Of a stretch of DNA of 64,000 nt, positions 31,899-43,371 are shown piece after piece (the first letter of the stretch is position 1; every line of letters begins with the position of its first letter). The notes beneath the pieces were generated by a model. The model had not been told where the DNA came from. It made no database searches and worked only from the letters and a program-made list of their open reading frames with translations. Origin of the DNA: Darksidea phi (Eukaryota > Ascomycota > Dothideomycetes > Pleosporales > Lentitheciaceae); assembly GCA_030770425.1 (NCBI GenBank), contig JASJFT010000049.1, positions 62,001 through 126,000 of the forward strand. Direction: 5' to 3'. The position numbers and the translations under genes are program-made.

Positions 31899-32769
31899 AC
31901 GGCGTTTGGTTGGGTTCACGTGGGACTCTACGGGTCCGCGATTATGTGTTAGAGATGGGATGTACAACGGGCACCGCAAGGATTTTGATATTAGTCTTTG
32001 GTTTCACTGTGTGAGGTCTCTCTGGAGGCTTTTAAGCCTCGAGGATCGCACTAGATTTTTCTAATAGACTTACATAATACCCGAAGGGCCGAAAAGATGA
32101 CCATTTGAAAGTGCATTAGATGGTGCATTGCAAGCTAATACTGTCTGTGCGTGCTATCGCCGAGAAGCTCAGCTTCGTCAAGGAATATTGATTCTTCCGT
32201 TCATGAAGTCACTGTTATCATAATTGGCATTGGTCACCGAAAACTGCTCTTCTCTCCAGTGTTACCACGCTCAGTAGCACGTGTGCGACCCCATCTATTA
32301 TTAGGCGGCGTCGTTGTCGTCATAACCGCCGCGACCACCCAACCCCGCGTCCTTAGCTACCTGCCACATTACCACAAGAATACAGAGACCAGCATGTTTA
32401 AGCCTATTGATTGCGTGTTGACGAACGTACAAAACGGGTTGGACAGAGTAAGTCGATGTCCTTGCTTTGAGTCTTGGGTGGTTGTGCTCCGCTTTAGGGG
32501 AGGGTTCGGGGCTGAGGATTGAAAAAGAGGCGATGGCGAGAGGGTGGTTGGATGTGTTCGTATGAGGTTTGAGAGAGGGTGTGGAGGTACACGGCGTTGA
32601 AGCTGTTTCTTTAGCTAGGCTTTGAGTCTGGTTGAGGATGGACCCAGTGCGATGCTCGTCGCCGCATGACGTGACCTTCTTGTGTTCCCAACGATGTGTT
32701 GGGTACTGAGGGCCTTCGCGATGCATATTCGTATTTGCTGTTTCGACTAGCAGTGCTAACTCGATATAG
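31899..32769. other. Intergenic region YHM2 - CRT10-like, probably with a missing 5' exon
   Basis: About 870 bases. The branch site GCTAAC and acceptor ATATAG at 32753-32769 show that an upstream exon of the CRT10-like gene exists in this interval, but I could not identify its start with confidence. Confidence 0.4.
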
Positions 32770-35225
32770 TTCTCCAGCATTGAGGAACCGTTGATCAAAC
32801 CATGGAGATGCGAACTCACTGGACTATCGCACTCCTACAATCTATACTTCGTTGCCTGCAATGACCAAATTCACGTTTATCAGCCGAGCTTCCCAAACCA
32901 GCTTCTCTCTGAGGACCCGGACGTTATTCTCGGTACACCAGTCTCATCACCGACATTGAGTGCTGGTATCGATCATATCGATCCACATTCGATTACGCGA
33001 CTGCACGTTGACTATCTGGGAAGAGAAGAAATTCTCTTGGTGACTTGCGACGACGGCGACGTGATCGGCTATCGAGTTTCTGAAATCTACCGCGCAACCC
33101 GAGATCCTGGAATCTACTGCCCAAGGGTGCCGCCACCTCCTAAACCCGAAGTCCGAGTATTTCTGCATGAAAATGTAGGTGGAAGTGCATGGGGCCTGGC
33201 TGTTCATCGAGAAGCACGTATGATAGCGGTCAGTGCAAACACCCATGAAGTTACAGTATTTGCCTATGCATTGTCGAATGCCGCTGCCGACTCGGACTCA
33301 AATACTCTTGAAAGCTCAGAAAGCTTTGGGCACGACGACGAAGAAGAAATGCGAAACTTTCTGTATGCAAGAAAGCGGAATCGTATCATTACTCTCCAAG
33401 CAGTCACAAATATACCTGCTGTATCATTCGATCAGGGAGATCATTCGGGCCGGTGGCTGTTCAGCAGCTCCATTGATGGTAACAATTACCTATGGGACCT
33501 CTATAATCCACAGGTACGTGTTTTGTGATACCGAATTTCCAACGGGACGTCCTACCTACCGAAGATAATCAAATTGCATCCGCATCCATTTGACAGAAAG
33601 ATCAAATCCGCGCGACTAATGTGCTATTATCCAGGAACCTGCTAGGATCATAATGCTGGGACACTGCGTCAGTGTCCAGGACCCGACCCAGCCTCCAGGG
33701 CTATGCAGATGTCAGAACAGGACATCTGTACCTCACGCAGCGTGGGCCGCAATGTTTGTAGATCCCCGCTCGTGCCATCACACCACTACTCTATCAGAAG
33801 CATGTGGGCCAGGCTATGGGCTTGAGGATCAGCGTCCCGCCCGCAGCAAGCCTGGATTCTGGGATATCACCGAAACTAAAGTTCGATATTCAGCAAGGAG
33901 GAGAAGGCCTTTCCCTGGGTCGTTTGGGCTAGACGATATGTCATTCCCAGAAACTGAGGGATCGGTCGATGAAGAAGGCAATGACGAGAGTGGAGATGAC
34001 TCTGATCATTTGTCAACTGACAGTGGACATCAGAACGAATTGCAGCAAACTCATCCTGGCGACAGTGTACCGTCACAAGAAGCCCCGGCTCAATCTTCGA
34101 ATCAGCCTCCTACTCACACTCCTACTCAGCTCGAACAGCAACCCCTTGCGCTTATACCCGAGGCTGATGATGGCGGTGATGGAGAAACCGACGATTCCGT
34201 CTCACCATGGAGTACCCAAGTGGCCGCCATGATGGTAGGTTTCCCTGTGTCGCAAGCTGCGCCGTCGTAACTTGTGACACAGGCGCAGCTTCCACGTCGA
34301 AAGCCTAGGGGCTGAAACCCTGCGGCAAAAAACCTTTATTGACTTTGTACCAGGCGACCCCATGGGCCTTGAACGCTTTGCCGTACCAAAATCAATCACC
34401 TCAAACCCTTACAAAACACCCATACTGCGCCACTGCCAGCTCAGATAGTTTCGGAGTTCAGCCTCGAACACCTAAACCCTGCATCATTGTCACAAAGGAG
34501 GAAGTTTACCTTTTCCAGCGTCCGTTTGATGCCGATAGCGCCAAACATGACCCTATACTTGCTATGCGAAATCCGCTCTTCCCACCGCTTAAGAATCCTC
34601 GCACAGGCCCTGCAGCTATGCCGGCATTTCATCGTAAGTAACTGAGCCTTGCACTCCCAGCTGTACACCCTTGTCCAAATGCCTATTGAAACGTCACATG
34701 TGGCGTGAACATGAATCAGCGCAGCGCCCATTTTGGAACGATAGGTGGCAGTACCTCTCTAGATGAACTGTGCTAATGTTCTATCTCCCAGGCAATTGCT
34801 ACGCTACTCAGATCCCGGAGCTCGGCGTTTTCATCGTAGCGAGCCCCGCGGGTAGAGTAGGCATCTTCAGCTTGACAAAGTATTCCGAAAGCAATCAACA
34901 ACCTTTATACGCGTTCCGCATGGATCACTTACTGCCTTCCGATTGGCGTGACGGAGAACTAGTCATGGCAGAGGTATCGGACAGACGCTTGATCGGTGTA
35001 GCTGTGGGCCCTATTCAGGGTATGCTTGACCGCAACGCCGATGCGGACGACAACGATGGTGGTATCAGTCACAGCGGTATACCTGGCTTCGGGCATGACA
35101 CAAGGAATATAGGCGGGAGGAGGTGGCGGTTAATGATGCATTTCAACGATCACAGTGTCTTAAGCTACGAGCTTGGGAAATTCAGCGCGAGTGAGGCGCC
35201 TGGGCTTAGTGAGCTAGTGGTTTAG
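32770..35225 (+). CDS. CRT10-like WD-repeat protein (5' exon not resolved)
   Basis: Visible exons join(32770..33513,33635..34234,34354..34633,34792..35225), 685 residues; phases agree. Crt10 in yeast is a WD-type regulator of ribonucleotide reductase gene transcription. Matching landmarks are IKPWRCELTGLSHSYNLYF, ACNDQIHVYQPSFP, ENVGGSAWGLAVH, WLFSSSIDGNNYLWDL and, near the C-terminus, ATQIPELGVFIVASPAGR. A long acidic/Gln-rich insert (about residues 340-440 of the visible part) separates the propeller halves. The first visible exon is preceded by a good acceptor, so an upstream exon with the start codon remains unplaced; the family usually has about 100 more N-terminal residues. If no such exon exists, the gene may be 5'-truncated. 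Confidence 0.75.
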
Positions 35226-35756
35226 CAAACTAATCTTCCTTTCGGTCTGGAATGGAATGGAATTGGCGCACGAGGTGGGCCGGCTTTTCGTAAGAGATAG
35301 TCTTGGGAAGGGTTTGTTAGCTTTCCACCATCGCAAGGGTAATTTTCTGAATGTATATCGTGGACAGACAGCTAGGGAAAGCTTGATCCGCGCACTAGTG
35401 AGGCAGATGTATTCCTATCTCATTATATGTAGGAGGGGGTTTGGGGAGCTAGCTGATAGCATGTATAGACGGAGTGGTGAGATATTGTGCAACAAGCTAC
35501 CCGTGTGGATCGTGCAAATAGTTAGCTTAGACCCGTCTTAAAGATTTTCTCATCTCGTCATCAGAGGTATATTTCTGCCCGCTACCGTGTACAAAGCTTC
35601 GCGTACGGCCTATACAAGAGATGTTCCGACAAAGTGCATCCAACTACATTTCTACCCGCACAACCTACAGCAAGGAGATAGCATGGCGCCTTGAGCCCAT
35701 GCCTTTTGCAAGAAGCAAAATCCGCACAAGGGGGTATACAAATGCCAAGGCCTTAT
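35226..35756. other. Convergent spacer CRT10-like / Mis6
   Basis: 531 bases between the two 3' ends. An open frame at 35257-35541 (94 codons) has no recognisable family and lies in a 3' region, so I do not call it a gene. Confidence 0.4.
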
Positions 35757-38308
35757 TCAAGGGTACTTCTTCCGCAAGGCCTCCGACGAAGCGAAGAGAA
35801 ACTCCTTCAGTCCGACGCAACCCCTCCTTTCCAGCCACTTTAACACTTCCACACGGTACGCTTCCCAGTCGATGTCCACGCCGCCATTGCGACGGAGGAC
35901 ATCGAGGGAGCGCTGCGACACGGGGCCCCTGTGCCAGGTGATAGAGCTGCGATCATAGGGCTTCGTATGGATCTGCCATTCTTCTTGGGAGCGAAATACA
36001 AACGCGCTTAAGGAGGCTAGCCATGCGTTGTGCGAAATGTTGAGTGAGGTCTGGATGGCGTACTCGCGGTCGATGCCGCTCAGGTACGTGTTTAGGCTGT
36101 CACGTAGGGAAGGATGACAGTACATGCCCGCTGCTTTGTTGCGGCCCGCGTCATCCTTTGCCGGGCTCAACGCTCGTGATATCCATATCATGTTGTATAT
36201 ATCGCGGATAGAGCAGTTGATACTATCCACGGTGTCTTCGCGATAGTATTCTCTGATGGGCGTGGGGTGCTTGTTGAAAGCGTTCTTGTAGGCGGCGATT
36301 ATGCCTGCCGTTCGGGAGAGCATCGTTATGGAAGGAGCGAGGATGAGAAGGTAGATTAGATTGGTAGGGGGAAGGATAATAGGGACACGGTGTGGTTCCG
36401 AGGATGTAGAAAGGACTTCATAAAAGGTGAGGATGGTGGATGTAAGAGTGACGCCTGAAGGCGAGAGCGATAGAAGAAGTGAAATGGACATTTTGTGGAC
36501 ATGCGCGGCAAGATCTGACAAAGCCAGCTGATCAGGAAGGGCTAGGGCAGGACTTGGGCGCGTTAGTTGGGGTTCTGCCTTGACTGCCCAGTGACGGAAC
36601 AGAGAGGTATAAAAGCGGAGGAGGAGCTCGTATGTTTCGGAGCTATGGCGGGCAGCTATGAGCGCTCGCTCTGCCGGCCGTAGGAGCGTTACATAGGTCT
36701 CTTGGAAGGGTTGTATTGGAAGGTAGGAGAGGAGACCGAGGATAGAGTCGACATCATGTATACCATCCCAAAGGGGCAGGAGGTCCCTGAGAAATGCTAG
36801 GACGATAGGCAGGAGTTTCTAACTACAATTAGGGATTTGGATCGGAGATGTTGAGTAGAGCGGCAACGCACTTTAGTGTAATGTGCATTCTTCAATAGCC
36901 CATCGAGGATCTCGGTTAAGTATGGGCTGTCAACTGTACCGTCCTTCACAGCTCTCCATTGCTCATCTAGGCAACTAGCGAGCCAGAAGTCGATTCGCCT
37001 CCAAGTAACCGGTGAAGGCTTCAGATCGACATACTTTTGCAGTAGCGGATCGGCGAGGAATGAGATGAATTGACCGGGTGGCTCGATCCTGTCGAACTTC
37101 TCTACGAAGTCTTGCACGTTATCGATCCCTTCTAAGGTCACCGATGCCTGTCGCACCCCGTGAGCGAAGGTTCGGCCGAATGTTTTGCGTCACATACCTC
37201 ATTCGTGTGATAAGTGTGCACATCCGGAATTAGCGATAGCTTGGTTCGCTTTCGTTCTTTTCTTAGCACTTTAAAGCCGTTGGGTTGCTCAAGCGTCGAG
37301 TCTGATGCTGCAGCGGTCCGCTCTTGTATGGCCAGAAGTCTTGTTCGCCATTCGGCATCGGGCCGCTGAAAGGTTTGGGATTAGTGTTCAGCGTACATGG
37401 GTAACCAGGGAAGCTCAACGTGCATGTTTCGTTGCACGAAGCACGGTATATACTACTCACCGGAGGAAAGGACTTTGGGTTCGTAAAAGTGTTCCCGATA
37501 ATGATATCGGGGTAGTAATCCTTGTAAATGAGGAGAAGGCCTTGAAGCGCAGGTTCGTTACTAAGACTGGTGGAGTACTCGAGACTGCGATCATGTTAGT
37601 AGCCGTTATACGGCCAAAATTTGGACGAACGGTGAGAGCACGTACAGCTGCTGTATTCTGAATGGCTTCACGTGCTTCCGGCGGGTAATCTGCGAAAGTA
37701 GATGACACAGTGAGGTTCTGATAAACTTAGTGCACGCTGAGATGAGCTTCGGCTTGAGCGATGCTCACCTGATACCCATCATATCGAGCATGCCGAACAA
37801 CACACCGTACAGGCGGGACAGTATTTTTGGATCCTCGATAATTTCATGCACGATTATGAGCCACTTGACAAGGCTGTTTTGGGAGCCAGGCGAAGGCTTC
37901 CCTTTGCCTTGGCCAAGTGCCCCCACAATGGTAACCACCACGTCAGCGGGTATCCGTTTGGCAGGATAGAGGTTCTTGACCAGAGTCGTGACACTCGTCT
38001 GGTCTAGTTCGGACTTTCGAGAGACGATTCGCACAACAGCTCGGAGAGCATCGTCATGCAGTCCGTCCTCGAACGCGTGGCGGCAAATGGCATCAATGGG
38101 GCCTGAGACTTTGGTTGCTCTCTGCTTCGCTGGAGTTTTCGACGCTGTTCCCCTTGTGAGCAGCTGTTCGTGTCGTACAGCGGCATGCTAACCTCTCTCC
38201 AACGATTCTAGCGCGTCGTGCAGACTCGCGGACCGCTCGTCTATCCATGGCATTAGTTGTGGGGGCTGAAGGCATGGGTGCATTCATACGGTCGGCAATG
38301 GAGGGCAT
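35757..38308 (-). CDS. MIS6: Centromere protein CENP-I / Mis6
   Basis: Seven exons, complement(join(35757..36818,36872..37147,37198..37365,37461..37584,37646..37717,37769..38152,38193..38308)), giving 733 residues. Mis6/CENP-I is a HEAT-repeat scaffold of the inner kinetochore (CCAN) needed for CENP-A deposition. Family blocks are GPIDAICRHAFEDGLHDDAL, SVTTLVKNLYPAKRIP, LVKWLIIVHEI, LLIYKDYYPDII, FISFLADPLLQKYV and the C-terminal NISHNAWLASLSAFVFRSQ. All phases agree. The first intron is only 40 nt, at the lower limit, and is the least certain junction. The first exon encodes a polar tail with several Met codons; I start at 38308 because the preceding codon is GTG. A CENP-W-like gene lies 18 kb upstream. 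Confidence 0.85.
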
Positions 38309-40109
38309 CACGCTGGTTCTCGTTTATGCATGTGGTGAGATAGTAGTCAGTGGTGTGTCGCGTAGCCATAGTGGCATACCTATTTACATCGGAAGACGCG
38401 CTTACCGCTTTGGGACTGCTAAGTCAGCCGTAATCCCCCATGTTTTGTACCATCGGAAAACGTCGAGGGGCTGGCATCGCACGGCGAAGCGGAAGGGGCA
38501 ACCTGGGATTTTACGCGCTAAGAGGGTCGTTGCTGCCTTTCTTCATGGCTAAGAAGCAGATCGTCATCTTGTCCCTGGTCTGACCGGCCCTAGATGCTTA
38601 CACCACCCACTCCACCACCCGACCACCCGCTCCACCACCCACCCGCTCTGTGTCGCGACTTAAGCTTTGGCAATGCATCGCGCATGATTGCCGCCGTCAA
38701 CATTGCCCAATGCAACGCTCGCCGTCTCTGTGCCCATTGATCGAGCGTAAGCATGGCGGTCGGAAGCCGCCCCATGCCGGCGCCAATTGCTGCACTATCG
38801 TGCTGCAGCAGTCACCCGCATATGCCCTTGGTCACTGGGCCGCATCCAGCGCTTTCGCCCTCCGATAGCTCGACAGCTGCCCTTCACGCCTGATGAGACG
38901 TTACGCAGCAAGCATGAGTGGAATGAGTGGATCTTAGGCCCTCAATGGCCCGCAAATGTTTCCTGCACTCCGCTCGATATGTCGCGCCGTACATATTACA
39001 ATGCCACTCGAATGGCGGATGCTCTGCACCAGCCCTCTTCCCCGGTTACTGGCTGCCTGCGCCAACGCTACTGGCCCGATTCTCCACCCCACAGCATGCG
39101 CAGGGCGACTCTGGGCCCGTTGCCTGTCCGGCCAAGAGGGCCCTCGGTCAGGAGGATCCTAATCGCCTCCCTTCCATGACAGCAGCACGCGATCTTTCAT
39201 ATTGACCAGTCCGTGTCCATTTGCAGTATTCGAGGCCACACTAGCATGTGAAACATCGGATACCCCACTGTGTTTGGCATCCGTCTGGTTCGTTGGTATT
39301 CTGCTACCCAATATTCAGCTTCCTCATTACCAGACGATTAGCTGCTCGTTGGCATCATGGCTTTCTGTGTAACGACGCCGCAGTGAGGCATTATGCCGAA
39401 TGTGTCAGCGGTAGGCTCGGCCCTCCCACGGCGCCGCCCTGCAGCTGTGGTTCTCTACTGGTCGGGCGGTGCTTCCTACTTTTCATCGACGGGCGGAAAC
39501 GTATGTGCCCAAGATCTCGTACTACCATTCCTTCTCACTCATGCCGTAGCACCATTAAGATCACCTTCGATATTATTGCCATTATATTTGGAGAGGCTCT
39601 ACATTTATTAACGTCACAATTCGAAAGTCAATACGCAGACATCATCAGCCAGGCCACGGTTCAGTTTGCGGTCCGCCAGCACTTAATACATCAACTTCGC
39701 CCAACAACCTCAAGGATCAAGCCTGATATCTTCGGGCGTCCGAGTCTTTATCAGCTCTTTCCGATTGTATTCGAAACATCGAATCCGTCTCATCGCCCGT
39801 CCTACAGTGGTAATACCAGCTTCGGGCTCGAGAGGTTGTCTGGGAAGGATTGTTGAGGCAGCAATACACTTTCGCCCCACCTCACTGGCCGACTTTCTAT
39901 CATCCGAGACCCTGAAAGGTCAATGTAGCAGACCCGTCAGAATCTTGCTTGCTGCCGCTCCGGTCAAAAAGTGTTATATCGAAGAGCGACCCGCGGTTCC
40001 CTCACTGTTACCTGTCCTTCCTGGAAGCATCCCCTTTTTCGGGCGGTAATGCTATAAGCCACCAAGCCACTGTGGTCCGCTCTAAATTTTTACAGTTTCC
40101 ACGGTCAGA
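38309..40109. other. Long intergenic region upstream of Mis6
   Basis: 1.8 kb without a gene I can support. A CCACC-rich simple repeat lies at about 38600-38650. Overlapping frames at 38787-39856 lack ATG starts or family signs and look like chance in GC-rich DNA. Could carry non-coding transcripts. Confidence 0.4.
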
Positions 40110-40754
40110 ATGGGCGAATATAAAGTCAGAACCACGCTGAGATCGTTCCCACCTCAAACAACCCACCCTCGCAAGATGGCTTCGCCATCACCCGGAGCCT
40201 CCAATCTCACCGCACTACTTCAGAGTGCCCCTACTGCGGGCAATGCAGCACTCGTACGATGTCCCCCGCAGACCCTCCGCCGTCTTCAAGAGTTCAATGA
40301 AGCGGAAGTCATCACCCTGTTCACCCCAGTCGTACCACATCCTCCTGGGACGGCGCTTGCGAAGAACATGGATCCGTTTGAACCTCTAGGAAGGTCATTC
40401 CCTCGGAAAGTACGGCACGTACCATATCGCCTAGACCACGGAATGACTTCAACGCACGCCGACTTCCTTCCTACGAGCGGAGCTATCGTCATTGTGATAT
40501 GTTCAACGGAGAACGTCGTCGAGCATAACCCTCAAGCTTTCCAACAACAGCTCACGTTCGCCCGGGAAATTGCGGGAAGAATCGTGGTAAACAAGTCGCT
40601 GGTCGATGTCCCCCTTATCCTTCTTTTGGTCACCAACGGCACTGCAAGACCGTCGCACGAAGACGGCGTACGAGACTTTCCGGCCTTGGTCACCATCGAT
40701 GACTACTCGACAGCCGCGCTTGCAAATGCGGTTCGAGCCATGTTCGGACAGTAA
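40110..40754 (+). CDS. Protein of unknown function with an alpha/beta-like core
   Basis: An intronless 214-residue ORF from the ATG at 40110; a second in-frame ATG at 40176 (MASPSPGAS) could be the true start. The protein has alternating hydrophobic strands and helices, such as GAIVIVICSTENVV and VPLILLLVTNGTA, which suggest a Rossmann-like or other alpha/beta fold, and a Pro-rich N-terminus. The His/Tyr-rich middle (VPYRLDHGMTSTHADF) could be a metal or ligand site, which is speculative. No signal peptide or membrane span. I do not recognise the family. Confidence 0.65.
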   Translation: MGEYKVRTTLRSFPPQTTHPRKMASPSPGASNLTALLQSAPTAGNAALVRCPPQTLRRLQEFNEAEVITLFTPVVPHPPGTALAKNMDPFEPLGRSFPRKVRHVPYRLDHGMTSTHADFLPTSGAIVIVICSTENVVEHNPQAFQQQLTFAREIAGRIVVNKSLVDVPLILLLVTNGTARPSHEDGVRDFPALVTIDDYSTAALANAVRAMFGQ

Positions 40755-41914
40755 ACGATCGTCGGCAAAGACTCGCTTGTACCATCGTCGCGGCGCCGGC
40801 ATAATAGACCCGCTCCACCGCGGATGTAGATGATCGGAACGAGCTCGAAGGTTTTCAAACGATGGACTACGAACGACGAAGGGCAATGGACAACGGCAGA
40901 GCCGCAAGAGAAGATACTTACGTAGGATACTTCGCCAGCATCTTTCGGTCTCTACAGTTCGCTGTATTTGTTTCCTTTGTTTGAGAATTCCGAGTTGGTG
41001 CATAGGAGAGAGGGGAATACATTCGCTAGGCTGTATGATATTGCTCTCGCAACGCTGTGTATAAGGACAAGCATCGATCTTTGGAAACCCTCGTCTCGAG
41101 TCGTGTTCAGACGTAATGGTAGCATCGTAGTCGTTCTCTTCCTTGCCCATTCCATATCATATCGCACGCCGGCATAACCTTTATCAAATCTGGTTCCTGC
41201 ATTGATAGTGCATATCATACCGCAATCCCTGTCCGTCCTCATTATGCCGAAACGGCTTCCCCCATGGAACCGCATCCTCGCCACGCAAGCGAACTGTCAG
41301 TCTAATTTCAAATAGAATACGGAGTAATATGTGGCACCGTTGTTTCATGCCTCGATCGACGTTTTGAGCCCCTATGCAGTAATCTTCTAGAAGCGGCGCC
41401 CGCCAAAGCTCGGAGATATATATGCAGAGGTAACACAAGGACAGGATACGAAGGATCCAGGTACGGCTTCACATTTCCGACGCTGACGCGGTGCTGAGGT
41501 ACTATGCGATGGGGTTCTAGAAGAATATCTTTGAAAGTGGTGGTTTCTATTGAGTATATCTCTGTGGCGAAGGGACGGCCCGTGAGGGAAAGCCTGGAGT
41601 GGTGTGAAACGCCTGCCCATGCAAGTTATTATATCGTATATCAGTTCGCTATGCTACGCTATGCTGTTCGGCAACAAGGCGCGGGATCGCGTGAAGCACG
41701 CTTCTCCAGGCAACGAAGAAGCTAGATAGTGACCCCGGGGTGGAAAGCTCTTATGCCGTGCCACGAGAAGCCTCGCTTCGAGGTTTGAGATATAAAGACC
41801 TGTACAACAGCGCCATAACGCCTGTCGTACACATCCCTAGCCCCGAAGACGAACTCATGTTCCACAACCCGCTTCACCCCTCCTTAACTTCTACCCTAGC
41901 TCATGCCATGCTCT
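40755..41914. other. Convergent intergenic region
   Basis: About 1.16 kb between the ORF at 40110 and the SPT small-subunit gene on the other strand. Only short overlapping frames without family signs. Confidence 0.4.
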
Positions 41915-42396
41915 CTACGGCTCCATGTATGCCCTTCCCGGCCCCGCAAGCGCGCCGCCCTGCTGCGAGCTAAGGAATTGGGTCGCCGCGGTGGTGAAAT
42001 GTGCTTTAGCGCCCGCCGAGGCTGGGAGCGACGAGTCGTCGCCGGAGAAGTAGTAGAACATGCGGTTTGCGATGATGAGGACGTGTTGGGGGAGGTATAG
42101 CGAGGCGGCTATTATGAAGAGCGAGAGGAGGAGGAAGAGCAGGGAGTCTGGTGTCCAATTAGTTCCTTCGTGCGGCGTACAAGGGGCGTGGCCAGGTGGT
42201 AAGGATGGAGGGTATACGCACTCAGGATGAACTTCTCTGTCGATGTTAACATATACAGCGCGAATGTGACTTCGTATTGGTAGCGCTTGCGCTGGAGCCA
42301 GCGTGCTAGCGAGGACGGGTAGAGCATTAGGGCGAGGAGGAGCGTGGCTGCGGCGGTGAGGAGGATAACAGTGGAGATGGACGCTGAGTCTGGCAT
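41915..42396 (-). CDS. Serine palmitoyltransferase small subunit-like protein
   Basis: Two exons, complement(join(41915..42147,42222..42396)), giving 135 residues. The core RKRYQYEVTFALYML, then TEKFILNS, and ASLYLPQHVLI matches the small activating subunit of serine palmitoyltransferase (SPTSSA/B pattern YQY...ALYML...E....NS...LY..PQH), which boosts the first step of sphingolipid synthesis in the ER. A hydrophobic N-terminal segment (VILLTAAATLLLALMLY) adds a possible extra membrane span not present in the human protein. The tail is Ala/Gly/Ser-rich. The yeast activator Tsc3 is dissimilar, so this is the animal-type small subunit. The intron is 74 nt GT-AG with agreeing phase. Confidence 0.82.
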
Positions 42397-42771
42397 TGCG
42401 GGATAGGGACGCTCGTGGGCGGGTGTACACGCGGATCCGCGTACTATTAGGAAAGAGCTGTAGGCAATCCAAAAGTTATGTCGGCCTCAAGTGTAGGAGT
42501 TCATCAGCAATGTACAATCGCAAGAATCGCAGGTCAAGGGGCACAGCGCGGGTCGCCCGAAATTCTGCCCGCTCCGCATCCGTGTCAGCAATTTTGGTCA
42601 TGGTATGTGCCTGCTCCGAACAAAACGCGACATCGCGTGCATCCGTCGCTCGGTTCGGGGCATAGAGTAGAGGACTCGGCCGATACTCTATCGAAGTCTA
42701 CGCCCAATATTCCATGCATCATGCTAGCATAATGTCCCGCTTATATCGCCAGCAACCTTGAGCCAACCTCA
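42397..42771. promoter_or_regulatory. Divergent promoter region, SPT small subunit / RSO55
   Basis: 375 bases between divergent starts. No specific element assigned. Confidence 0.35.
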
Positions 42772-43371
42772 ATGCCTCTCCTACCCTTCCCGCGACTCCC
42801 ATACCTCCGCCTCCATTTCCGCATCCGCGTCCCCACCATCGCCGTCCTCCACAATGGCAGCACCCAGCTCCCGCTCCACCAACGCTTCAGCACGACGGCT
42901 CCCGCCCTAGCAAAACCACTCCCGCCCCGCCGTCCGCTGCTCGACGATGAAATAACCGAATCCTTCCTCAAAGGCAGCGGGCCCGGCGGGCAGAAAATAA
43001 ACAAAACCTCGTCGGCAGTTCAACTGAAGCACTTACCTACGGGCATAGTGGTCAAGTGCCAGGAGACGCGGAGCCGGAGCCAGAACAGGAAGATGGCGAG
43101 GCGGTTGCTGCAGGAAAGGATTGAGGAGGTTGAGTTGGGCGAGCTGGCTAGGACGAGGGTCAGGGCGAGGGAGGTGGCCAGCAGGAAGAAGAGTGCGGAT
43201 AAGAAGAGGAGGAGGAAGTATCGGGCGCTCGAGAAAGGGAAGGATGGTGAGGTGGAGCGCGAGGAGGGCATAGAGGATAGACAGGGTGGAAATGCGGAAG
43301 GTCGAGCTCTTGCTGAGGGTGAGGCGCCTATGGAGTCTTCACACGCTGAAGGGTCGGGCAAAGCTGGGTGA
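42772..43371 (+). CDS. RSO55: Mitochondrial ribosome-rescue release factor (RSO55/C12orf65 type)
   Basis: Single exon, 199 residues. The N-terminal 45 residues are Arg/Leu/Pro-rich without acidic residues, ending near FSTTAP, a mitochondrial presequence. The class I release-factor domain follows with the catalytic GGQ motif ([13 protein letters not shown], Gly72-Gly73-Gln74), then [19 protein letters not shown], and a basic coiled tail ([18 protein letters not shown]) that would bind the ribosomal mRNA channel. No codon-recognition domain is present, so it is of the rescue type (yeast Rso55/YLR281c, human MTRFR) that frees stalled peptidyl-tRNA. The C-terminal 40 residues are Glu/Gly-rich and probably disordered. 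Confidence 0.9.
   Translation: MPLLPFPRLPYLRLHFRIRVPTIAVLHNGSTQLPLHQRFSTTAPALAKPLPPRRPLLDDEITESFLKGSGPGGQKINKTSSAVQLKHLPTGIVVKCQETRSRSQNRKMARRLLQERIEEVELGELARTRVRAREVASRKKSADKKRRRKYRALEKGKDGEVEREEGIEDRQGGNAEGRALAEGEAPMESSHAEGSGKAG

Noticed and set aside
35257..35541. 94-codon ORF after the CRT10-like gene
   Set aside because: Lies in a 3' spacer, uses no recognisable domain, and is short enough to be random.
38600..38650. CCACC-rich repeats resembling a direct-repeat array
   Set aside because: A simple-sequence tract without spacers; not a CRISPR-like array, which would not be expected in a fungus.
39248..39856. 202-codon plus-strand frame upstream of the unknown ORF at 40110
   Set aside because: Starts with a non-ATG codon, and composition and lack of family features suggest chance.
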